From: Cymbomonas tetramitiformis
Lineage: Eukaryota; Chlorophyta; Pyramimonadophyceae; Pyramimonadales; Pyramimonadaceae
Length of the DNA stretch: 27,157 nt
Reading direction: 5' to 3'
NCBI GenBank assembly: GCA_001247695.2
Contig: LGRX02027093.1
Coordinates: 1 to 27,157, forward strand
The position numbers and the translations under genes were made by a program. The stretch's first letter is position 1. Each line of letters opens with the position of its first letter. This document shows positions 1 through 6,611 of the stretch, in pieces. The notes below the pieces were generated by a model. The model had not been told where the DNA came from, did not search any database, and was given only the letters and a program-made list of their open reading frames with translations.

Positions 1-138
1 GGTTGTACGACGGCGATCGAACGGCGACAGGAGATCTGACAGCGAAGTCGCGGGGACGGCGTTACGACTTCAAACGACGGCTTCACATCGGCTACGGCAG
101 TGCGATTGACTTCACTGTTACTCCTTTGAGGGAGAGGA

Positions 139-1140
139 ATGGCCGGAACTGCGAAGGGCAAGTCTACAGAGGATTTCCCTCCCCTCCCGGGGAAGCCAGA
201 CATCGGGCAGGCTTCCCCTTCCCCGGCAGCACAGTCCACTCAGGACGTGCTGATGCAACAAATTCTGATCATGCAAAAGCAGCAAGGGGAGCTGCTTGAG
301 ATGCAGAGGCAGCAGGCAGAGGAGCATCGCCTGCTGCGTGACGAGCTTCAACGACAAGCACAAATCAACTTGGAGTTGGAGGCGAAGGTGGCAGCGAAGC
401 CTGGGACTTCTGACCCGGACACCGTAGCCAAGACCGCCGAGCAACTTCTGGAGAGAAGGAGGAAGCTGGCGTACGTGCCAGCAGCCTCAATCAACCCGTT
501 CCCGCCGCGGCCGGCTACGCTGACATCGAGAATGCCGCAGTTATACGACCTGCACAGCAACAAGACGTACGATGCTCTCTCCAAGAAGTCCAACTCTTCG
601 ATGAAGTACGAGTGCCTGGTTCTGGCTCCAGCACTGTCTTATTTGCACGACGTGGTGAACGAATGCAACGAGACGTTGGACGCGAACGAGGACTGCGATT
701 TGTCGAACAGCGAGTGGCAGAGACGTTTCCACGCAGTTACCAACTCGGTGCACGGCGTGTACGCGTTACTGTGTTACAGGTGGACGATGTTGGAACTGCG
801 CGGGCAGCTGGAGCAGGAGCCTGGTTCTTCACAGCGGGGAGGATCGGACGCTCTACGTGCGAAGCTGCAGTTCGTGGAGGACAGAGTCTACCAAGCAGCA
901 GACGGCGTGGTGGCAGATGAGGTGTTGCAGCAGTGGCTGAACGACTTCGACAAGAACCGCGGCAAGGCGATGCTGAGCCTTACGGCGAAAAATGCAGCGA
1001 ACGCGGAAACGCGGGTGGTGAATCCACGAGATCGAGACCAGCGCTGGAAGGACCGTAAGAAGTACGAGGAGAAGGACGGTAAGAAGCCTACCAAAAAAGG
1101 CGGCAAGGGCCGGGGCGGAAAGCCCGCGGCCGATGTGTGA
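139..1140 (+). CDS. Gag-like protein of the retrotransposon
   Basis: This ORF of 333 codons starts at the ATG at 139 (GAGGAATGG context). Residues 1-34 are Pro/Ser-rich. Residues 35-86 are Gln/Glu/Leu-rich with heptad-like spacing, a probable coiled coil for multimerisation. The middle (about 95-290) is a mixed, probably helical region. The last 40 residues are strongly basic (Lys, Arg and Gly clusters), suited to binding nucleic acid. There is no CCHC zinc knuckle. Position upstream of pol, coiled coil and basic tail suggest a Gag-type coat protein; I do not recognise a named family. The stop TGA shares its last base with the ATG of pol (TGATG), suggesting translation by termination and reinitiation. 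Confidence 0.7.
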   Translation: MAGTAKGKSTEDFPPLPGKPDIGQASPSPAAQSTQDVLMQQILIMQKQQGELLEMQRQQAEEHRLLRDELQRQAQINLELEAKVAAKPGTSDPDTVAKTAEQLLERRRKLAYVPAASINPFPPRPATLTSRMPQLYDLHSNKTYDALSKKSNSSMKYECLVLAPALSYLHDVVNECNETLDANEDCDLSNSEWQRRFHAVTNSVHGVYALLCYRWTMLELRGQLEQEPGSSQRGGSDALRAKLQFVEDRVYQAADGVVADEVLQQWLNDFDKNRGKAMLSLTAKNAANAETRVVNPRDRDQRWKDRKKYEEKDGKKPTKKGGKGRGGKPAADV

Positions 1141-3203
1141 TGTGCGTGCCGCCACCCCGTCCAGCGCAACAGCCCTCTCGGGGCGCTGGGCGGGGGAAAC
1201 TCACCGTGCAACAGCAGGTGAGACAGCGGAGGGGAGCATGGCGCGCGGCAGGCGCCAGTTCCGAGGTGATGCAATGGATTACTCACGGGGTGAAGTTGAG
1301 GTGGAAGCGAGGGCCTCCGCCTTCGTTCGACCACGGGGTGTCACTGAGGGATGCTACGCGGCAGCAGCAGGTGTGGCTGGACGCGGAGAAGGAGAGGCTG
1401 CTACGGAACGGTGCCTGGACGAGAGCGACGAGAAGATCTCATGTTTCTCGCGCTTTTTTAGTGCCGAAACCGGGTACGAACAAGTGGAGACTGGTGGTGG
1501 ACTTCCGATGGTTGAACCAGTGGTGTGTGAAAAATCGCGTGAAGATGGAGACGCTGAAGAAACTAAGGAGACTGGCGAAACCGGGCGACTGGTGCTTCAG
1601 CTTCGACCTCCAGGACGGTTTTCATGCGCTGGGGATCCACCCGGACTTTCAACGATTCATGCAGTTCGACCTGCAAGGGGACCTGCTTCAATGTTCAGCG
1701 ATGCCGTTCGGATGGAGCGACGCTCCGAGGGTGTTCTGCAAGTTCGTACGCGTGATGGTGGAAGCTCTACGTTCTCCACAGGCAGCGGAAGATCGCAGAG
1801 AAATCAGGAGGCTGCGGGACGGTTCCGCAGTACGACAGCGATGGTCAGTCCGTCGCAGGACCGGTGGTGCTGGCGGGGACGCGAACCGTCACAGCGGAAT
1901 GCGAGTACTACCGTACATGGACGATTTTCTGGTGCTGGTCGACTCTCAGCGAGAAGGCTTTCTGCGTCGAGAAAAAGTTCAACTGGTGCTTCATCGACTT
2001 GGCCTACGGCGGAACGAGAAGAAGGGCCAATGGGAGCCTACACAGGTGGTGGAGCACCTCGGGCTGGAGGTGGACCTGAAGCTGGGACAATTCCGTGTAA
2101 CCGAACGACGGGTACACAAGATCCACACCAAGGCGAAGGAGATCCGGTGCGACGCAGCGAGAAATCGGAGGTGGATTCCTGCCAGGAGACTGGCTTCCTT
2201 CACGGGACTCTGCCAATCCGTGTACTTAGCAGTACCAGCGGCGCGGCTCTACCTACGGGAGCTCTACTTCGTGCTGGCAGAGAAACGCAGCTGGGGAGCA
2301 AAGGTAAAAATCTCGCGTGCAGCTCGGGGGGACTTAGAATGGTGGTCCAGGCTGCCTGTGATGAGCAGGTGGAACGGGCGCAAGATCTGGAGATCCCCGA
2401 CGAGAGCGAAGGTGCACACGGACTCTTCGATGACAGCCTGGGGAGGAGTGCTGAACCTGAAGTTCCCCGCGCGAGGTTTCTGGCCAGACGAGATGCGCAA
2501 CTGGCACATCACACACCTGGAGTTGGAGGCCGTGTACAAGACCGTACAGGCGTTCCTGCAGGAGCTGGAGGGCAAGGTCGTACGGCTCTACTGCGACAAC
2601 CAGGCGGTGGTGGCAATGCTTTCGCACTTCACCTCCAGAAACCCGGACCTGATGAGGAGAATGAGGAGACTCTGGTTGCTACTGGATCTGCACGACATCG
2701 AGTTGCAGGCTCGTTACATCCGCAGCGAGGCCAACGTGTGGGCCGACAACCTTTCTCGTTGCGAGGATTTGGACGACTGGCGGCTCAATCGAGACTGGTT
2801 CGTGTGGGCCAACAAGCAGTGGGGCCCCTACACAGTCGACCGGTTCGCTTCCGAGATCTCCGCGCAGCTTCCTCGGTACTACGTTGCGTGGAAGGACCCG
2901 AAGTGCGAAGGTGTGGACTCTTTGACGTACGACTGGCGGGGGGAAAACAATTGGGTGAACCCCCCGTGGGCGCTGCTGGACGAGGTGGCGCACAAGCTGC
3001 GGGAGGAGGGGGACGCTGCTACGGTGGTGGCTCCGTACTGGCCGGGACAGCCCTGGTTCAGGGAGCTGGAGGCCCTGGCCACCGAGGTGGTGATCATGCC
3101 GCGGCGCAGGGACCTGTTCACTCCGAGCAGGCTGGGAGGGTCCGAGCTGCTCGGGCCCTCAAAGTGGGACGCTGTGATGTTCTTCATCGAGGCGCGCCTG
3201 TGA
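1140..3203 (+). CDS. Pol: reverse transcriptase, RNase H, methyltransferase-like
   Basis: 687 residues from the ATG at 1140, which overlaps the gag stop codon. The polymerase domain spans about 100-330. It includes FSFDLQDGF (catalytic Asp156), AMPFGWSDAP (from 187) and YMDDF at 259-263, with the catalytic Asp pair at 261-262. A connection region holds ARRLASFTG and the WWSRL motif. RNase H follows (about 425-540): HTDSS (Asp428), the Glu of LELEAV, YCDNQ (Asp486) and VWADNLSR (Asp536), so all four acidic residues are present. The C-terminal part (about 560-687) has VDRFAS, NNWVNPPW (NPPW at 607-610) and VAPYWPGQPWF, the DNA-adenine-methyltransferase-like segment of DIRS-type elements. The frame is intact with many Gln codons and no internal TAG or TAA, so the copy may be recent. 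Confidence 0.92.
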   Translation: MCVPPPRPAQQPSRGAGRGKLTVQQQVRQRRGAWRAAGASSEVMQWITHGVKLRWKRGPPPSFDHGVSLRDATRQQQVWLDAEKERLLRNGAWTRATRRSHVSRAFLVPKPGTNKWRLVVDFRWLNQWCVKNRVKMETLKKLRRLAKPGDWCFSFDLQDGFHALGIHPDFQRFMQFDLQGDLLQCSAMPFGWSDAPRVFCKFVRVMVEALRSPQAAEDRREIRRLRDGSAVRQRWSVRRRTGGAGGDANRHSGMRVLPYMDDFLVLVDSQREGFLRREKVQLVLHRLGLRRNEKKGQWEPTQVVEHLGLEVDLKLGQFRVTERRVHKIHTKAKEIRCDAARNRRWIPARRLASFTGLCQSVYLAVPAARLYLRELYFVLAEKRSWGAKVKISRAARGDLEWWSRLPVMSRWNGRKIWRSPTRAKVHTDSSMTAWGGVLNLKFPARGFWPDEMRNWHITHLELEAVYKTVQAFLQELEGKVVRLYCDNQAVVAMLSHFTSRNPDLMRRMRRLWLLLDLHDIELQARYIRSEANVWADNLSRCEDLDDWRLNRDWFVWANKQWGPYTVDRFASEISAQLPRYYVAWKDPKCEGVDSLTYDWRGENNWVNPPWALLDEVAHKLREEGDAATVVAPYWPGQPWFRELEALATEVVIMPRRRDLFTPSRLGGSELLGPSKWDAVMFFIEARL

Positions 3204-3244
3204 GTTACTACGCTGCTGAAGTACGAAGGAGCTCTGCTACGAGT

Positions 3245-3638
3245 ACGACAGCGAGCAAGGTGACCGTGGGCTCGAAAATCGAGGTGTTCTGGAAGGACGA
3301 TGACTGCTTCTACCCAGGTGTGGTGAAGGAGTTCGACGAGGACGGGAAGGCGCACGTGCTGTACGACGACGGCGACGAGGAGACGCTGGACTTGTCCGAG
3401 GAGAACTTCAAAATCATCAACAGCGTGTCAAAGTTGACGGACGAGGCAACGGACGCGGACGGCGAGAACATCGAGCGGATCAACGGAGGCGACTACGAAG
3501 AGTACAAGCGCGGTGGTGCTGTACAAAACTTCTTCACGCGCTCACTCTGTGAGCGGTGGAGGGGTGAGTTGGGACCTTCCCGGCTCACGGTAACTATTAA
3601 TTATTTCAGTTGAGGTCACTGTCAGTAATCACCCCTAG
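3245..3638 (+). CDS. Tudor-like domain module after pol
   Basis: A third reading frame encodes VGSKIEVFWKDDDCFYPG, followed by VLYDDGDEE and LDLSEENFKI (about 3266-3418). The spacing of aromatic residues (W, Y/F, Y) and the YDDGD turn are typical of Tudor/Agenet-like domains such as the plant PDS5-type Tudor. There is no convincing ATG. It could be joined to pol by a 44-nt intron (GTGAGT at 3200 to AG at 3243), which gives an in-frame fusion a few residues after the pol end; a -1 frameshift is the alternative. A second candidate intron, 3564-3609, would end the protein at TAG 3636-3638; unspliced, the frame stops at TGA 3611-3613. Such domains read methylated histones or arginines in other proteins, so chromatin targeting is a possible role (inference). 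The domain call is fairly sure, the gene structure is not. Confidence 0.6.
3564..3609 (+). other. Candidate 46-nt intron
   Basis: It starts GTGAGT after GGAGGG and ends TTATTTCAG, with TAACTATTAAT, a branch-point-like stretch, just upstream of the acceptor. Removing it joins the Tudor frame to a short tail ending at TAG 3636. The donor is near identical to the GTGAGTTA at 3200. Called from consensus only. Confidence 0.45.
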
Positions 3639-3679
3639 ATTTCCTCTCCCTCTGCTCTCTCTACTTTTTTTTTGTTATT

Positions 3680-3686
3680 ATTATTT
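3680..3686. repeat. Target site duplication, left copy (ATTATTT)
   Basis: ATTATTT immediately precedes the foldback element and is repeated exactly at 4486-4492 on the other side. Confidence 0.8.
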
Positions 3687-3956
3687 AGGGATAAGTCTAC
3701 ATCGGGGGCCGACATTTCATTTTAATCCACATCGGGGGCCGACATCTCATTTTAATCCACATCGGGGCAGACAATCCCATTTTAATCCACATCGGGGGCC
3801 GACATTTGATTTTAATCCACATCGGGGGCTGACAAGCCTAAACGTTTCACATCGGGTGTAGACATCTCATTTTAATCCACATCGGGGGTTGACATTTCAT
3901 AGCATGCGTAGACAGAAGACACACGCAACGATATAATGTAAATGAAACATAACTAC

Positions 3957-4019
3957 GCAAATTCAACCGGTAGATATGCAACTCGTATTGCGATGAGCAT
4001 ATCTACCGGTTGGATTTGC
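3957..4019. repeat. Internal hairpin of the foldback element, left
   Basis: GCAAATTCAACCGGTAGATA pairs with TATCTACCGGTTGGATTTGC across a short spacer. One G-T mismatch-type change separates the arms. Confidence 0.85.
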
Positions 4020-4116
4020 GAAATAATTTTTTTGGTGCCGCAAACGATGAAAGACTGTCTTGTTTGGCGAAATGAAACAGTTTTTCACTGCTGGACGCTC
4101 CAAAAAACATTATTTT

Positions 4117-4179
4117 GCAAATCCAACCGGTAGATATTTTCATCGCGATATGATTTACATATCTACCGGTTGGATTTGC
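4117..4179. repeat. Internal hairpin of the foldback element, right
   Basis: GCAAATCCAACCGGTAGATA pairs perfectly with TATCTACCGGTTGGATTTGC. It is the mirror partner of the hairpin at 3957-4019. Confidence 0.85.
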
Positions 4180-4485
4180 ATAGTTATGTTTCGTTTACAT
4201 CATATCCTTACGTTGAATGTAATGCATACCCCCGATGTGGATTAAAATGAGATGTCGCCCCCCGATGTAGATTAAAATGAGATGTCAGCCGTCGATGTAG
4301 ATTAAAATGACATGTCTACCCCCGATGATTAAATTGAAGTGTCTGCCCCCGATGTGAATTAAAATGAAGTGGCCCGTCCCGATGTGGATTAAATGAAGTG
4401 TCGGCCCCCGATGTGGATTAAGAAAATGAGATGTCGGCCGCGTGGATTTAAATGAAATGTCGGCCCCCGATGTAGACTTATCCCT

Positions 4486-4492
4486 ATTATTT
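4486..4492. repeat. Target site duplication, right copy (ATTATTT)
   Basis: Exact copy of 3680-3686, directly after the element end ATCCCT. Confidence 0.8.
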
Positions 4493-4947
4493 ATTGCCTT
4501 CAATTTATATTTTTTCTTTATGCCTGTGATCCCGATCATTGCTCATGATCCGCCACTCACCGATTCATCCCAGATTCCCCCGCTGACCAGCTTCCTTTCC
4601 CGCCTTCATGCCTGCCTCCCGTATTTCATCCTCCAGTTTTGATCTTTCATCATTGTTTGCCCCCGGCTCTGCATCCTCTGTTCTTGCTTGCCTTCATCCA
4701 TTCACTCTTATTTATCTTCCTCTTCCATTCCTGCCGATTCCACGGGATCGCTCTGCCTCTCCTTACTGTGACGCGCATCCCGACGCTTCAACGCCCGACG
4801 CACTTCGCCTCGGCCCCTGTCCCCTTGCTCCCTGCCTGACTTCTGTCACCCCACGGTGAGCCCTCTTTCCCTGTTCTCGCTAGGGCTGTGATTTTTTCTG
4901 CACACCTGGGCACAACATACACATACACACGCACACAGGGGCTGGGG
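4493..4947 (+). other. Pyrimidine-rich region with one exon-like open segment
   Basis: No recognised gene. From the ATG at 4608 the frame is open to CCACG|GTGAGC at 4855/4856, a good splice-donor consensus. The encoded stretch is Ser/Pro/Leu-rich with a hydrophobic run of about 20 residues (around CLHPFTLIYLPLPFLPI), which could be a signal anchor. Its end phase (2) does not match the exon at 6612 (phase 0), so at least one further exon would be needed to link it to the downstream membrane gene. Weak evidence. A short CA-rich tract follows at about 4910-4938. Confidence 0.2.
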
Positions 4948-5013
4948 TCTGGACTCAGGAGCAGAGTGGTCTGGACTCAGGAGCAGAGTGGTCTGGACTC
5001 AGGAGTAGAGTGG
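4948..5013. repeat. 22-bp tandem repeat, three copies
   Basis: TCTGGACTCAGGAGCAGAGT plus GG occurs three times head to tail; the third copy has one change (GAGTAG). Confidence 0.95.
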
Positions 5014-6194
5014 GGCCTCGCCGGAGCAAGCAATGGCCTTGGCTGAGGGAGGGGTGGCCACCTTGATGGGGGCGAGCAGGCGGGTGGCCGGCCTTCTTGG
5101 GGGGGTTGATGGCATGGGGGGAACTGATGAGGATGACGGGGGAGATGTGGGGAGGTCCACGGGTGGAGATGGCACACGCCGGGCCCCTCAGAGCCCGGGG
5201 GCCCATCCTGGCAGCGATGACCACCTACAACAGGTTGCACGGCAGCATACGGCATCTCATCAGCTTCCGTGCCCATCGGGCGAGGTTGCTGGCCGTGCCG
5301 GAACTAACAGTGAGCAGCTGTCGGGAAGGCGACGACCGGGTGGTGAACTATCGGCCACCAGGAGGGCTTGGGACACACAGGCAACTGTGGGGATGGGACC
5401 CCAAGTAGGACCAGTGCGGCGTGACAGTTACAACGCAAGTGTGGAGCGCATTGCTCAAGTTCGCGGCCACCTCGCAAGGCAATCAGCGCAAGGGCTCCAG
5501 TCACGGGGAGTTGGGGCTGGGGGTAGAGGGCTACAGGCGCAAGTCGGTGGCGGATGCGCAAGTTTGGATGAGGGCAACCCAGTTTATCATTCTCAGCCCC
5601 TTGGGACAGCGCTTGGGCATTCTGGCCGTGGCGTGGGTGGGCAAGCTCTCTTGAGACCAGGCTGTAGGCGGCAGCGGGGTGATGTGGGGTGTGGGCTTGG
5701 TGGTGGAGGGGTGGCTCGATTGGCGGGGGTGAGCCGGCTCCAGAGACACAGCAGCAGTGCGCCGGCAGGACAGCCGCAGAGGGGCCCAGGTGGCCCAGTG
5801 AGGCTCAGGGAGCAGAGGGTTGGTCTTGCGCGTGGGCTTGGTGGTGGAGATATGGCTCGCGCAGATCGGGGGGCAGGGATGGACCGGCTTCAGGCACAAG
5901 GCGGCAGTGCGCTGGTGGTGCAGATGCTGAGGGGCTTGGGTGGCTCAGCGAGGCTTAGGGGGTCCCATTCTTCACTAGTGAGCTCCGGAGAATCCGGATG
6001 AGTGTCCCGAAGTGTGTGCTGAATCCTTTGATCCCCGGCGTGGGTACATAGTGCAGTCTCCTGTGGCTACGTGGTGCCAAGGAGTCGCAAGGATAAGCAT
6101 ACACACACCAGAACCCCAAAGCCCTAAACAAAAAACACCGCAGAGGCCGTCCACGCGCTGCGGTGCGCTTACCTTCAGCGGCTGAATCTGCCTT
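5014..6194. other. G-rich region, no convincing gene
   Basis: Frame 2 is open from 5033 to 6001, but its Gly/Arg/Ala-rich composition follows base composition and has no domain. Another frame (5097-5408 and 5421-5654, separated by TAG) reads more like protein around MTTYNRLHGSIRHL and has a GTGAGC donor-like site at 5310, so an exon cannot be excluded. At 5691-5831 and 5832-5961 lie two diverged tandem units, both beginning GTGGGCTTGGTGGTGGAG. From about 6000 to 6194 I see nothing further. Confidence 0.35.
5691..5961. repeat. Two diverged direct repeats of about 135 bp
   Basis: Both units start GTGGGCTTGGTGGTGGAG and end with similar GGCTCAGGG/GGCTTAGGG sequence. The middles have diverged. 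Confidence 0.7.
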
Positions 6195-6374
6195 CAGGGA
6201 TTGGGTGGACCACGCCTCAGGGATTGGGTGGACCACGCCTCAGGCATTGGGTGGACCACGCCTCAGGCATTGGGTGGACCACGCTTCAGGGATTGGGTGG
6301 ACCACGCCTCAGGGATTGGGTGGACCACGCCTCAGGCATTGGGTGTACCACGCCTCAGGGATTGGCTGGACCCG
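6195..6374. repeat. 23-bp minisatellite, eight copies
   Basis: Unit CAGGSATTGGGTGGACCACG plus CCT is repeated eight times, with units starting at 6195, 6218, 6241, 6264, 6287, 6310, 6333 and 6356. The last unit is degenerate. As 23 is not a multiple of three, the repeat is unlikely to be coding. Confidence 0.95.
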
Positions 6375-6611
6375 GGGCGCACTGGGCAAAGGATGTGCCT
6401 CAGGTTGCCATGGCCAGGGGGAAGCTGTGCTCTACCGCACGTGCACCTGCGTGGCAAGAGACCGGGCCTGCCAGGGTGGCTCAATGCGTTCCTGGGCATG
6501 TGCTGGCGCCTAGGACTGAGGGCGTGTAGACCGCGCTTCTGCCTTTATCATAAAAGCGCACAGCGTGCAGTGAGCCTGTTGTTTGTCGGCGCTGGTGGGT
6601 GGACGCCGCAG
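6375..6611. other. No gene recognised; ends in a splice-acceptor-like sequence
   Basis: One frame shows a Cys-rich stretch (TCTCVARDRACQGG, about 6435-6480) but has no clear splice sites. The segment finishes GGACGCCGCAG, the acceptor proposed for the exon at 6612. Confidence 0.3.

Larger units (their letters stand above)
1..3679 (+). mobile_element. DIRS/PAT-like retrotransposon, partial
   Basis: The stretch carries, in order, a Gag-like ORF, a pol ORF with RT, RNase H and methyltransferase-like domains, and a Tudor-like module. RT-RNase H followed by an NPPW methyltransferase-like domain is the arrangement known from DIRS/PAT-group tyrosine-recombinase retrotransposons; LTR elements normally have protease and integrase instead. 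Neither protease nor integrase is seen, and no tyrosine recombinase ORF is seen either. The left end lies outside the window (positions 1-138 look like 5' leader). The right end is not identifiable, because a foldback element sits at 3687. The group assignment rests on recognised motifs, and the boundaries are inferred. Confidence 0.75.
3687..4485. mobile_element. Foldback-type non-autonomous DNA transposon
   Basis: The ends are perfect inverted repeats beginning AGGGATAAGTCTACATCGGG. Each arm carries about seven to nine copies of a subterminal unit of about 30 bp, with core CACATCGGGGGCCGACAT, direct on the left (about 3698-3900) and inverted on the right (about 4230-4485). The symmetry continues inward: 3957-4019 and 4117-4179 are themselves hairpins built on AACCGGTAGATAT and its complement, and the A/T-rich sequence inside them also mirrors. 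The whole 799 bp is therefore one long imperfect palindrome centred near 4086. A 7-bp duplication flanks it. No transposase ORF exists, so it would be moved in trans. The superfamily is undetermined; a TSD near 7-9 bp would be compatible with Mutator/hAT-like mechanisms. Confidence 0.9.

Noticed and set aside
3942..4642. Short ORFs inside and at the edge of the foldback element
   Set aside because: They lie within the palindromic repeats and translate repeat units; no transposase-like sequence.
5033..6001. 322-codon plus-strand ORF
   Set aside because: Gly/Arg/Ala/Gln composition follows the G-rich sequence, includes two diverged non-coding-type repeats, and has no domain.
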